Assembly: GCF_021631985.1 (NCBI RefSeq)
Contig: NZ_CP070225.1
Span: 4,030,001 to 4,094,000, forward strand
DNA: 64,000 nucleotides
Reading direction: 5' to 3'
Origin: Sandaracinus amylolyticus
Lineage (GTDB): Bacteria > Myxococcota_A > Polyangia > Polyangiales > Sandaracinaceae
Below, in pieces: positions 30,194 through 38,996 of the stretch; position 1 is the first letter of the stretch, and the number at the start of each line of letters is the position of its first letter. A program made the translations under genes and the position numbers. Under the pieces are notes generated by a model, which did no database searches, had not been told where the DNA came from, and saw only the letters and a list, made by a program, of their open reading frames with translations.

Positions 30194-30444
30194 GTCGGAT
30201 CGCCCTCGCCGTCGCGCTCCTCGACCCCGAGCAGCTCGAGCGTGCGCGCGCGCAAGCGCTCCTTCGCGGCGCCGCTCAGGTTGCCGGTGCGCGTGAGGTT
30301 CTCCTCGTCGTCGAGGAGGAACTGCGCGAAACGGAACGCGCCGCGCGCGACCTCCACGAGGTCGGGGCGCGGCGCGAGAGAGGGCACGTCGGCGAGCAGG
30401 GCGTCGACGCTCGCATCGTGCTTCGGATCCGCCGGTTCGCTCAC
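30190..30444 (-). CDS. Small acidic hypothetical protein, 84 aa, first gene of the SMC-MoxR-vWA operon
   Basis: GTG at 30444 follows the upstream gene by 34 bases. The product starts SEPADPKHDASVDALLADVP and is helical (EVARGAFRFAQFLLDDEENL, RLRARTLELLGVEE). It has no motif I recognise. Its stop overlaps the start of the SMC-like gene (GTGA), so it is made in step with it and may be a small subunit. Confidence 0.65.
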   Translation of the reverse strand: MSEPADPKHDASVDALLADVPSLAPRPDLVEVARGAFRFAQFLLDDEENLTRTGNLSGAAKERLRARTLELLGVEERDGEGDPT

Positions 30445-30478
30445 GCGCGAGACGATACCACCACGCGTGCTCGCACGA

Positions 30479-31348
30479 TCAGAGGCGGTACGGATAGACG
30501 ACGGGGAGCTCCTCGCGCGCGAAGCGCGGGAAGGTCGCGCTCTCGACGATCGTCGCGACGCACGCCGCGTTCGCCCCTTCGCCGCGCACGTCGACGCGCG
30601 ACACGCGGCCGGTCGCGCCGTCGATCACGAGGTGCGCGGTGGCCATGCCACCCTCGCCTTCGCGGCACGTCGCGACACGACGCTCGAGCGCACGCAGCGT
30701 CGCGCTCACGTCGCGCTGCGCGGGGAGCAGCGGGAGCGACTCGCGCGCCGCGCCGCCCACGCCGCCGGAGAGCGCGGCATCGACCGCGCTCGCGACCGAA
30801 GGATCGAGCGCGCCCTGCGGCACGTCGGTGGTCACGCGCACCGGGCTCGTGCTCGACGCCGACGGGCGGGTGCGAGCCGCATCGGGCACCACCGCGACGT
30901 GCGGCCGCACGCGCACCGCGGGCGCGCGCTCCGGCATCGTCTCGACCGGCGCCGCGGGCTCCGCCTCGACGGGCGCGGCGACGACGGGCTCGGGCGGACG
31001 CGGACGCGGACGCGGCGTGGTGCTCGCCTGCGTCTCCACGGTTCGCTCGCGCTCGGCACGCGGCGCGAGCAGGCGCGGCACCGCCGCGAACGCGATCATC
31101 GAGAGCGTGAGCACTGCGAGCATCGACGCGCCCGCGAGCGCCCAGCGACGCGGCGCGCGCTCGGCCTCGGGCAGCGGGAGCGTCTCGGGCGGGACCAGCG
31201 CGTGACGCGTCGTCACGATGTCGATCAACGAATCGCGCGCATCGTCACCGCACGCTGCGGGCGCGAGCAGCGCGCAGAGCTCGCTCGAAGTCGGGACCTC
31301 GTCCTCGGGAACGTCGCGCTCCCGCGAAGGAACACGTACGTCGCTCAT
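30479..31348 (-). CDS. TonB/AgmX-like membrane-anchored protein, 289 aa
   Basis: ATG at 31348. A cytoplasmic acidic N-terminus (1-70) is followed by one transmembrane helix (about 72-95, LAGASMLAVLTLSMIAFAAV), a long Pro/Arg/Val/Glu-rich linker typical of energy-transducing TonB-like proteins, and a compact C-terminal domain (about 215-289) with RVATCREGEG, AHLVIDGATGRVSRVDV and ACVATIVESATFP, as in AgmX/PglI C-terminal domains. It probably spans the periplasm in envelope or gliding-related machinery. It might be the first gene of the SMC operon (34-base gap) but functionally looks separate. Confidence 0.7.
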   Translation of the reverse strand: MSDVRVPSRERDVPEDEVPTSSELCALLAPAACGDDARDSLIDIVTTRHALVPPETLPLPEAERAPRRWALAGASMLAVLTLSMIAFAAVPRLLAPRAERERTVETQASTTPRPRPRPPEPVVAAPVEAEPAAPVETMPERAPAVRVRPHVAVVPDAARTRPSASSTSPVRVTTDVPQGALDPSVASAVDAALSGGVGGAARESLPLLPAQRDVSATLRALERRVATCREGEGGMATAHLVIDGATGRVSRVDVRGEGANAACVATIVESATFPRFAREELPVVYPYRL

Positions 31349-31435
31349 GATCGGCCTCCTCGGCCCTCGTCGGGGCCATGCGCGCTTCGACGAGGGGAGG
31401 CGCGCGCGCATTCTCGCGCTCAGTCCAGCTGGAGT

Positions 31436-31504
31436 GCTCGCTGGCGGAGGGCCCGCACGGGAGCGTGCGGCGAACGCGGACGGGAGGGCCCTCCGCCGGC
31501 GAGC
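31436..31504. terminator. Long GC-rich inverted repeat between minus-strand operons
   Basis: Arms of 19 bases at 31436-31454 and 31486-31504 (GCTCGCTGGCGGAGGGCCC against its complement) pair with a single G-T wobble. A nested hairpin GCACG-GGAG-CGTGC sits in the loop. It lies 19 bases past the stop of the DUF3999 gene and about 90 bases before the start at 31348, so it fits a transcription terminator of the DUF2339/DUF3999 operon. No U-tract follows, so Rho-independent function is not certain. Confidence 0.5.
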
Positions 31505-31522
31505 CGATTTTCGGACACTCGC

Positions 31523-33556
31523 TCAGATCTCCGGCTGTTCCGCGGGCTCGGGCGCGCTCCGCGCGACGCGCAGCGTGATCACCGCGAGCACGATCACCGC
31601 GAGGATCAGCACGGCCCACACGACGAGCGTCTCGCCGCCTGCGCGGTCGAAGAATCCCGGCCCGCGCCACGCGGGGTTGCGCGTCACCGCGCCGATGCTC
31701 GCGGCGCCGGGCTGCACCGCGAGCACGAGCTCTCTCGCGCGCTGGATCTCGTAGCGCGGCGCCGGCGCGTCGGGCGCGCCCGCGAGCACGCGGTAGTCGC
31801 CTGCGGGCGCGGTGACGAAGAGATCGAACGTCGGCACCCGCGCGATCGCCGACGTGATCGCGAGCGGCGCTTCGTCTCCGTCGTGCACGCGGAGCTCGAG
31901 CGAGCGCACACGCGTGGGCCGCGTCGCGACGATCAGCGGGCGCGCTTCTCCCGGTGTGCGCGAGAGCCACGTGCGCGCGATCTCGATCTCGGTGTCGTCC
32001 TCGCCGCGCCCGACGATCACCACCTCGCGCTCGACGAAGCCTGCGCTCGTGACGAGCTCGATCGCGCTCGTGGTGATCCGCTCGATCGGTGCGTCGAGCG
32101 CCACACGGCTCCACCCCTCGGCGAGCTCACCGCGATCGAGCGCACGGACCGAGAGCGCGACGTCGAGCGGCGCCGCAGTGTCACCGAGGAGGTAGCCCCG
32201 CTGCGCGCCATCGCCGTCGACGACGCGCAGATCCGCGAGATCGGTGCGCGCTGCCGAGAGCACGGCCGCAGGCAGCACCACGTGTGCGAGCCCGTCGCGC
32301 GTCTCGGGGATCGTGAGCGTCGCGACGTGCTCGAACGCGCGCTCGTCCGCGTGCGCGCCGGGCCGCATCGCGACCTCGAGCGCCGGGCCCGCCACGAAGC
32401 CCGGCTCGCGCTCGATCACGCCCAGCACCGCGGTGCCCGCGAGGCGTCGATCGAGCAGCTCCTCGCCGACGCGCGTGCCGAAGAGCCGCTGCAGATCGTA
32501 GCTCGGCGCGCGCACGCGCCCTCCGCCGAAGCGCAGCATCGCCGCGCGATCGCCCTCGAACACCAGCGACGGAGCGCGCACCATCGCGGTGATCTCGAGC
32601 CCCTCGAGCGGCGGGCTGTCGCCGTCGTCGATCGTGATCTCGAGCCGATCGCCGCGCGCCGGCGCGACGTCGAGCGATCGCTCGTCCGCGCCGGGGACAC
32701 CCGGCACGCGCAGCACGGTGCCGGTCGCGAGCGGCAGTCGTCCGTGCGCTGCGTCGATCGCGGTGACGTCGATCCGCCGCACGAAGCTCGCGGTGCGCGT
32801 GCCGATCACGATCCGTTCCGGCGTGATGCCCGCGGGGCGCGTCGCGATCACGATCGTGCGACCGCGATCGCGGCGCGTGCTGGCGATCGCGAGCGGCACG
32901 TCGAGCGTCGAGGCGCGCGCGTCGTCACGCACCGCGAGCCACACGAACGTGGGCTCGAGGTAGCCGTCCTCGCCCTCCAGCTCGACGCGCACCCGGCCTC
33001 GACCGAGGCCCGACGTCGGGATCTCGAGCTTCTCGCGCGCCGGGGCGCCGATCCGGAAGAACGCACCGCGCGCGACCTCGCGCTCGCCCTCCGGCGCTTG
33101 CGTCCACACCAGCCTCGCCCGCGTGACGAAGCGCGATCGCGCCGTCGACACGCGCAGCACCCAGGTCGCCCCGACCGGAGGCGCGCTCGGCGTCTCGATC
33201 GTCAGCACCTCGCGCACCTGCATCACACCGCGCACGCGCGTCGCTTCGCGCTCGGCATCGAGCACCGGCGCCGGCGCGTAGGGCGGCGCATCGTGCGGCA
33301 CCGGACGCTCGCCGCGATCGACGAGATAGGGCACCTCGTGGTCGTCGGGGTCGAGCACGCGCACGTCGGACAGATCGGCGCGCGACTCGACGAGCACCTC
33401 GGCGGGCAGCGCGAGCCGCACGAGCCCCGGAGGCGCGTCGATCGTCGCGCGATGCGGGAAGAGCCGCACGAGCGGCGGCGTGGCCTGCGCCGACGCGATG
33501 CTCGGTGCGATCACCAGCGCGGCCACGACGATCGAGAGCGAGCGGAGCGAGCTCAT
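31523..33556 (-). CDS. DUF3999-like exported protein, 677 aa
   Basis: ATG at 33556 overlaps the stop of the DUF2339 gene (ATGA). A signal peptide (LSIVVAALVIAPSIASA) is followed by about 600 residues of beta-rich repeats in two related halves (VRLALPAEVLVESRADLSDV near 40 and HVVLPAAVLSAARTDLADL near 420), and one C-terminal transmembrane helix (LVVWAVLILAVIVLAVITL). DUF3999 proteins occur next to DUF2339 membrane proteins in many Gram-negative genomes; the pair is presumed to act in the envelope, role unknown. The periplasmic portion would face outward. Confidence 0.85.
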   Translation of the reverse strand: MSSLRSLSIVVAALVIAPSIASAQATPPLVRLFPHRATIDAPPGLVRLALPAEVLVESRADLSDVRVLDPDDHEVPYLVDRGERPVPHDAPPYAPAPVLDAEREATRVRGVMQVREVLTIETPSAPPVGATWVLRVSTARSRFVTRARLVWTQAPEGEREVARGAFFRIGAPAREKLEIPTSGLGRGRVRVELEGEDGYLEPTFVWLAVRDDARASTLDVPLAIASTRRDRGRTIVIATRPAGITPERIVIGTRTASFVRRIDVTAIDAAHGRLPLATGTVLRVPGVPGADERSLDVAPARGDRLEITIDDGDSPPLEGLEITAMVRAPSLVFEGDRAAMLRFGGGRVRAPSYDLQRLFGTRVGEELLDRRLAGTAVLGVIEREPGFVAGPALEVAMRPGAHADERAFEHVATLTIPETRDGLAHVVLPAAVLSAARTDLADLRVVDGDGAQRGYLLGDTAAPLDVALSVRALDRGELAEGWSRVALDAPIERITTSAIELVTSAGFVEREVVIVGRGEDDTEIEIARTWLSRTPGEARPLIVATRPTRVRSLELRVHDGDEAPLAITSAIARVPTFDLFVTAPAGDYRVLAGAPDAPAPRYEIQRARELVLAVQPGAASIGAVTRNPAWRGPGFFDRAGGETLVVWAVLILAVIVLAVITLRVARSAPEPAEQPEI

Positions 33557-36549
33557 GCGGCCTCCGGTGCAGGCTTGCGGAACACGAAGCGCTGGTACGC
33601 GAGCGACACGAGGATCAGCGACACCGCGAGCCCCGAGAGCGCGGCGACGCGATAGAGATCGCGCAGGTGCGAGAGGTCGTAGAGGAAGACCTTCGCGCAC
33701 GTGATCACGAGCAGGCCCAGGCTCGTCGCGCGCAGCCCGGTGCTGCCGCGCGCCATGCCGAGCGCGAGGAGCACGAGCGCGTAGACCGCCCACGAGATCG
33801 ACATCGCGAGATCGCGCGCCGGCATCCGCTCCATCGGGATCGTCAGCGCGGGCCCGGTCGCGAACCAGTCGATGATCGTGAGGTTGAGCCACACGAACAC
33901 GACGACGAGCCCGGCCGCGAAGAGCGTCGGCGCGAGCAGCGCGCCCTCTGGATAGAGCCCTCGCTCCCACGCGCGACGGCGCGCGACCTCGAGATCCGCG
34001 AGCGCGCGGCTGCCCACGAAGAGCGCGAGCGCGGGCACGAGGTACGTGTACGAGAGCCAGTTGACGATCCGCAGCTCGCCGCGCGGGTAGTAGACGAGCA
34101 CGTCGGGGTTCAGCACCAGACGCACCGTCACCGCGGCGAAGAGCGCCATCGCGAGGTAGCGCACGCCCGCGTGATCGAAGCGACGATCGAGCACGAGCAG
34201 CGCGGCGGCCTCGAGCGCCCAGCCGATCGTCCACCACTCGCGATCGAGCTGCAGCGGGATCGCGAGCGTCACGAACCCGGCCGCGACCGCGATGGGCCAC
34301 ACCAGCGCGACGCGACGCACCGCGCCGTCGAGGCTGCGCGACCGCGCGATCTGCGCGACCGCGAGCGAGAGCAGCGCACAGAGGATCGCGAGCGCACCGA
34401 CGAAACGATCGCCGAGCACCGCGAGCCAGAGGTGACGCAACGAGAGGAACGAGAGCGGCGCGACGAGCGCGGCCGCGCGCCAGCCCCACTCGGTGCGCGC
34501 GAGCCGCGGGGCGAGCGAGGGCCACGCGGCGAGCACGAGCGTGGATCCGGCGAGCAGCGCGAGCCGCTGCGCGTCGATCTCCGCGGGCGCACCGGGGAGC
34601 GCGAAGCGCGCCTGCACGAGCGCGGTCACGACGATCGCTGCCACCGCGATCCACGCACCGCCCTCGCGCGACGCGGCGAAGAGCGCGAGCAGCGCGCACA
34701 CCAGCGACGCGCCGAGGCCTGCGACCGGCGGCACGCCCGGCGCGAGCGCGAGCATCATCCCGCCGAAGAGCGCCGCGACCGCCGCCGCGGCATCGAGCGC
34801 GCGCCGCGAGGTCGGCGTCGCGAGCGACGCGGCGATCTGGAAGGGCACCGCCTGGAGCGGGATCAGCGCTGCGACGAGCGCAGGCGAGGCAGCATCGCGC
34901 GCCGCGTGCGCGAGCGCGTAGGTCGCGATCGGCGCGAGGACCGCCGCGGGCAGCGCGAGCGCCGCACGCCCGGGCAGACACGATGCACGCAGCGCGAGCG
35001 CGAGCAGCACGAGCGCGGCGACCGCGAGGGGCACCCACGCCGGATCCCGCGAGAACGCGACCATCGCGATCGTCGCGAGCGGCGCGGTCGAGGCCAGCGA
35101 CGACGCCGCGCCGAGCTCGAAGCGTGCGCCGCGATCGAGCTCCGCCGACACGTGGAACACCAGCGCGATGACGAGCGCGATCGCGAGCGGCGCGGAGGCG
35201 TCCCCGATCGACGCGAGCGGCCACGAGAGCATGCCGACCGACCACACGCCCACCGCCGCTGCGGACGCGAAGAGCGCGATCCACGGCAGCCCGTCGCGGC
35301 GCGCGACGAACGCGCTGCCGATCGCGAGCACCACGAGGAGCGCCGCGGTCGCGCCGAGCGCGAGCGGCGCGCTCGAGAGGCGAGCGAACGCGAGAACGAG
35401 CAGGAACGGATGGAGCACCGCGCCCGCGCGGAGCAGCACGGTCCACCCATCGGACGTCGCGTCCCCCTCGCGTCGGGGAGCGGGCGCTAGCACGAAGAGC
35501 GCGGCGAACGCGACGACGATCGCCACGCCGACGAGCACCGTCGCATCACCCATCGAAGCGAAGACCCAGAGCAGCTGATAGAGCGCGGTCGCGACGAACG
35601 AGAGCAGCGCGAGCCCCGGCCAGCGCTTGCGATACGCGAGCACGAGCAAGCCCGCGTCGAGCACCAGCAGGTACGCGAAGAGCGGGATGGGTCGATCGGC
35701 GCCGGTCGAGAGCGCGAGCGGCGTGAGGAACCCGCCGGAGAGACCGAGCAGTGCGATCGGGAGCGAGCTGCGTCGCGCCGAGAGCACCACGCAAGCGACG
35801 GTGACCGCGACCATGAGCGCGCCCGAGATGCCGAGCGGCACGAGCTCGTAGAGCGCGCTCGCGGCCCACGACGCGAGATAGAGGATCGCGACGCCCGCGC
35901 CCGCGATCCATCCGGAGAGCGCAGGGAAGCGCGTGCGCAGCGGCCACTCCGAGGCGACGACGCACGCGAGCCCGACCAGCCCCCCGAGCGCGACGCGGAG
36001 CGCGGGCGTGATCCACCCGTGCTCGATCGAGTACTGGAAGAGCGAGAGCCCCGCGATGACGAGCACGATCGCGCCCGCGGCCGCCGCACCACGCACGCCG
36101 ATCCAGCGCTCCCACGCGCCGGTCGAGTCGCTCGGAGCCGGCGGAGGCGGAGGCGGAGGCGGAGCAGGCGGGGGCGGTGCGGGCGGGCTCGCACCGGAGG
36201 GCGGCGCCACGTCGCTCTCGGTCGTCTCAGCCGCAGGAGCCGGCGCGACGGGCTCGGTCTCGGCTTCGGTCTCGCTCTCGGCCGCAGTCTCGGACTGCTC
36301 CACGACCGTCTCGACGCGCGGCGTCATCACGACCGCCGCGCCGTCCCACCGCGACATCCGAGTCAGGAGCGTGGTGTGTTCACCACGCAGTCGAACCACT
36401 TCGGCTTCGAGCTCGGCGACACGCCGCGCGAGCTCGTGGTCCGGTTTCGGTCGCGCGATCGCGACGATCCCAGCGATGGCTGCGAGCACGAGGGCCACCG
36501 GCCCTCCCAAGCACAACGCCATCGCGAACAGAGTCTCGAGCTCCTGCAT
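33553..36549 (-). CDS. DUF2339 polytopic membrane protein, 998 aa
   Basis: ATG at 36549 has GGGAGG upstream. One N-terminal hydrophobic helix (8-30) is followed by a coiled coil (about 38-65), a Glu/Pro-rich linker with a polyproline tract (about 120-140), WERWIGVRGAAAAGAIVLV, and then some 25 or more hydrophobic helices to the end. This is the standard DUF2339 layout. Function is not established for the family. It is co-transcribed with the DUF3999 gene through an ATGA overlap. Confidence 0.9.
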   Translation of the reverse strand: MQELETLFAMALCLGGPVALVLAAIAGIVAIARPKPDHELARRVAELEAEVVRLRGEHTTLLTRMSRWDGAAVVMTPRVETVVEQSETAAESETEAETEPVAPAPAAETTESDVAPPSGASPPAPPPPAPPPPPPPPAPSDSTGAWERWIGVRGAAAAGAIVLVIAGLSLFQYSIEHGWITPALRVALGGLVGLACVVASEWPLRTRFPALSGWIAGAGVAILYLASWAASALYELVPLGISGALMVAVTVACVVLSARRSSLPIALLGLSGGFLTPLALSTGADRPIPLFAYLLVLDAGLLVLAYRKRWPGLALLSFVATALYQLLWVFASMGDATVLVGVAIVVAFAALFVLAPAPRREGDATSDGWTVLLRAGAVLHPFLLVLAFARLSSAPLALGATAALLVVLAIGSAFVARRDGLPWIALFASAAAVGVWSVGMLSWPLASIGDASAPLAIALVIALVFHVSAELDRGARFELGAASSLASTAPLATIAMVAFSRDPAWVPLAVAALVLLALALRASCLPGRAALALPAAVLAPIATYALAHAARDAASPALVAALIPLQAVPFQIAASLATPTSRRALDAAAAVAALFGGMMLALAPGVPPVAGLGASLVCALLALFAASREGGAWIAVAAIVVTALVQARFALPGAPAEIDAQRLALLAGSTLVLAAWPSLAPRLARTEWGWRAAALVAPLSFLSLRHLWLAVLGDRFVGALAILCALLSLAVAQIARSRSLDGAVRRVALVWPIAVAAGFVTLAIPLQLDREWWTIGWALEAAALLVLDRRFDHAGVRYLAMALFAAVTVRLVLNPDVLVYYPRGELRIVNWLSYTYLVPALALFVGSRALADLEVARRRAWERGLYPEGALLAPTLFAAGLVVVFVWLNLTIIDWFATGPALTIPMERMPARDLAMSISWAVYALVLLALGMARGSTGLRATSLGLLVITCAKVFLYDLSHLRDLYRVAALSGLAVSLILVSLAYQRFVFRKPAPEAA

Positions 36550-36649
36550 GCGCCTCCCACGGCGCGGGGCTCAGCAGCGGTCGTGCCACGACGCGCGACG
36601 CAGTCGCCGCTTCGCTTCCGACGCAGCGCGTCGGAGCGGCTCGAGCCCC

Positions 36650-36689
36650 AAGTACATCGGATGCACACACCCGTACATCCGATGTACTT
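36650..36689. terminator. Perfect 14-bp inverted repeat directly after the ogt stop codon
   Basis: AAGTACATCGGATG (36650-36663) and CATCCGATGTACTT (36676-36689) pair perfectly across a 12-base spacer. The arms are AT-richer than anything nearby. The repeat starts one base beyond the stop of the gene at 36691 and lies about 100 bases upstream of the DUF2339 start, so it could terminate the repair operon or be an operator for the DUF2339 operon. A second, smaller hairpin TCCGACGC-AGC-GCGTCGGA is at 36617-36635. Confidence 0.5.
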
Positions 36690-36690
36690 C

Positions 36691-37179
36691 TCACGCCGCG
36701 CGGCGCGCCTCGTGCGCGAGCAGCCACTCCTTGCGCGCGAGCCCGCCCGCGTAGCCCGTCAGCGATCCATCGGCGCCGATCACGCGATGACACGGCACCA
36801 CGATCGACAGCGGATTGCGCGCATTCGCCGCGCCCACCGCGCGGATCGCGCGAGGCCGACCGACGCGCCGCGCGAGGTCCGCGTACGACACGCGCGCGCC
36901 GAACGGAAGCTCGGCGAGCGCGCGCCACACCTCGCGCGAGAACGTCGTGCCCACCGGCGCGATCGGCACCTCGAAGCGCACGCGCTCCCCCGCGAAGTAC
37001 TCCGCGAGCTGCTCGCACGCGACGCGCAGCACGCGCTCGCCCGCGCGCTCGATCACGTCGTCGGGCAGCACCGGCGCGGGCCGATGCCCCTCGAAGTACA
37101 CGCCGACCAGCGCACCCTCGCGCGCATAGATCCGGAGCGCGCCGAAGGGCGCGTCGAACGTCGTCGTCACCGTCTCCAC
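36691..37179 (-). CDS. ogt: Methylated-DNA--protein-cysteine S-methyltransferase, 162 aa
   Basis: GTG at 37179 follows the upstream stop by one base, marking an operon with the Ada-AlkA fusion. The active-site motif is IVVPCHRV with acceptor Cys130, preceded by the HTH segment PFGARVSYADLARRVGRP, with GAANARNP next to it. The enzyme transfers O6-methyl (and related alkyl) groups from guanine to Cys130 in a suicide reaction. Length is typical. A hairpin directly follows the stop codon. Confidence 0.95.
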   Translation of the reverse strand: METVTTTFDAPFGALRIYAREGALVGVYFEGHRPAPVLPDDVIERAGERVLRVACEQLAEYFAGERVRFEVPIAPVGTTFSREVWRALAELPFGARVSYADLARRVGRPRAIRAVGAANARNPLSIVVPCHRVIGADGSLTGYAGGLARKEWLLAHEARRAA

Positions 37180-37180
37180 G

Positions 37181-38611
37181 TCACTCCTCCTCGCCGCGCG
37201 CCCACACGTGCATCACGCCGTACGCGCGCCACGGTCGCCATCGCTCCGCGTGGGCGCGCACCGCACCCTCGGTCTTCACGCCCAGTCGCTTCTTCAGCAC
37301 GAGATCGCTCGCAGGGAGCGCGTCGGGCCAACGCAGCGCGCGCATCGCGACGTACGACGCGGTCCACGGACCGACGCCCTCGATCGTCTGCAGCGCGGCC
37401 ATCGTCGCCTCGGGATCGGCGCCGCGATCGAGCCGCAGCCCACCTTCGTCGACCGCGCGTGCGAGCGCGACGATCGATCGCGCACGCGCGGGAAGCACAC
37501 CGAGCGCGCTCAGTCGATCGGGCCCGCCGCGCACGATCGACGACGGGTCGGGGAACGCGAGCGCACCGTCGATCGGCGCAGGCCCGAGGGCCACCACGAT
37601 GCGCGCCGCGAGCGTGCGCGCCGCGGCGACCGACACCTGCTGTCCGAGGATCGCACGCACCGCGAGCTCGAAACCGTCCCACGCCCCCGGCACGCGCAGC
37701 CCGGGACGGCGCGCGACCGCGCGACGCAACGACGGGTCCGCCGCGAGCGTCTCGTCGATGCGCGCAGGCGCGGCGTCGAGATCGAGCACCGCGCGCACCC
37801 GCGACGCGATCGTCATCGCGTGGGGCGCGAGCGCGGTCGGGATCTCCACCCGCACCATCGCGCGCGCGGGCTCGCTCGACGCGCGGATCACACCGGCGCG
37901 ATCCTCGATGCGCACCGCGCGGTGCCACGCGTCGCCCTCGACCCACTCGAGCCCGGGCAGCGCGCGCGACGCCAGGAACGCCAGCGCCTCGCTCCACGCG
38001 AACGGCACGCGCACGCCGAGGTGCAGCGTGACCACCCCCTCGCTCTCTCGCGCGCGACCGGCTCGCAGCGCGGTCGGCGTGCGGGCGAAGCGCGCGCGGA
38101 ACGCATCGTTGAAGCGACGCACGCTGCCGTACCCGCTCGCGAACGCGACCTGCGCCAGCGAGAGCGACGAGCCCACGACGAGCTGCTTCGCGATCGCGAG
38201 TCGGCGCGACGCGACGAGCTCGCGCGGCGAGACCCCGAGCTCGGCCTCGATCGCGCGGCGCAGGTGACGATCCGAGACGCCGAGATCGTTTGCGATCGCG
38301 GCGACGCTGACCTCGCCGCGCGCTGCCTCGTCGAGGCGCGCGACCGCACGCGCGACGAGGCGCGGCACCGAGTCGATCGGCGCATCGCCCGGCGCGAGCT
38401 CGGGACGACATCGAAGGCACGCGCGGAACCCCGCGCGCTCGGCGGAAGCCGCGCTGCGATGGAACGTGCAGCGATCGCGTCCGGGCGTGCGCGCGCGACA
38501 GACCGGACGGCAGTAGATGCCGGTCGTCTCCACGCCGACGAAGAACACTCCGTCGAAGCGCGGATCCCGCGCGACGAGCGCGCGATAACAAGTGTCGGCG
38601 TCGAGCGTCAC
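37181..38611 (-). CDS. alkA: Ada-AlkA fusion: AraC-type regulator and DNA-3-methyladenine glycosylase II, 476 aa
   Basis: GTG at 38611 is the start matching the Ada N-domain. Residues 1-75 form the Ada metal-binding domain with Cys34, Cys38, Cys65 and Cys68; Cys34 sits where E. coli Ada accepts methyl from phosphotriesters. Residues about 85-190 are an AraC-type double HTH (ASGYGSVRRFNDAFRARF). About 200-280 is the AlkA N-domain. About 285-470 is the HhH-GPD glycosylase, with LGQQVSVAAARTLA, the hairpin EGVGPWTASYVAMRAL and the catalytic Asp in LPASDLVLKK. It excises N-alkylated purines and can sense alkylation to control its own operon with the adjacent ogt. Confidence 0.93.
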   Translation of the reverse strand: MTLDADTCYRALVARDPRFDGVFFVGVETTGIYCRPVCRARTPGRDRCTFHRSAASAERAGFRACLRCRPELAPGDAPIDSVPRLVARAVARLDEAARGEVSVAAIANDLGVSDRHLRRAIEAELGVSPRELVASRRLAIAKQLVVGSSLSLAQVAFASGYGSVRRFNDAFRARFARTPTALRAGRARESEGVVTLHLGVRVPFAWSEALAFLASRALPGLEWVEGDAWHRAVRIEDRAGVIRASSEPARAMVRVEIPTALAPHAMTIASRVRAVLDLDAAPARIDETLAADPSLRRAVARRPGLRVPGAWDGFELAVRAILGQQVSVAAARTLAARIVVALGPAPIDGALAFPDPSSIVRGGPDRLSALGVLPARARSIVALARAVDEGGLRLDRGADPEATMAALQTIEGVGPWTASYVAMRALRWPDALPASDLVLKKRLGVKTEGAVRAHAERWRPWRAYGVMHVWARGEEE

Positions 38612-38670
38612 GACGCGATCCCTATCGCGCCGCGGGCCCGGCGTCTGGCCGCTTTCGGACGTGGGAGCGA

Positions 38671-38946
38671 TCAGCCGAAACGGCGCCGCAGGTAGTCGAC
38701 GATGTCCGCCGACTCCGGCATCCACTCGTCGCCGCCCTCCCTGCGGATGCGCAGCACCGGCACCGTGCGCCGGCCGCGCGCGGCGACGAGATCCTGCAGG
38801 TGCTGCGGGCTCTCGACGATGTTCCGCATCTCGACGCGCACGTCGAGATCGTCGAGCGCCTGCCGCACGCGCGAGCAGTAGAAGCAGCCGTCGTAGTAGT
38901 AGAGCGCGAGGTCGTCGGGGTTGTGCATGCGCTTGCTCGGTACCAT
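38671..38946 (-). CDS. Glutaredoxin-like protein, 91 aa
   Basis: Two ATG codons, 38946 and 38928, are possible; the longer is given. The thioredoxin fold starts LALYYYDGCFYCSRV with the dithiol site Cys21-Phe-Tyr-Cys24; the cis-Pro loop is RRTVPVLRI and the glutathione-binding acidic turn is PESADIVDYL. It should reduce disulfides or glutathione adducts using glutathione. It is divergent from the flavoprotein disulfide reductase gene with about 50 bases between the starts, so both probably share a promoter region and act in one glutathione system. It lies 59 bases from the upstream edge of the Ada-AlkA gene, same strand. Confidence 0.88.
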   Translation of the reverse strand: MVPSKRMHNPDDLALYYYDGCFYCSRVRQALDDLDVRVEMRNIVESPQHLQDLVAARGRRTVPVLRIRREGGDEWMPESADIVDYLRRRFG

Positions 38947-38996
38947 GGTGCCCCGCCCGGGCGCTCGGTAGGGGCCCGCCGGAGGAGGCGGATTCG

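Noticed and set aside
28121-33655. A 1844-codon open frame on the + strand, and similar very long Arg/Ala/Pro-rich frames elsewhere
   Set aside because: They lie opposite well-supported genes and have the charged low-complexity composition produced by reading the complement of GC-rich codons. No domain is seen.
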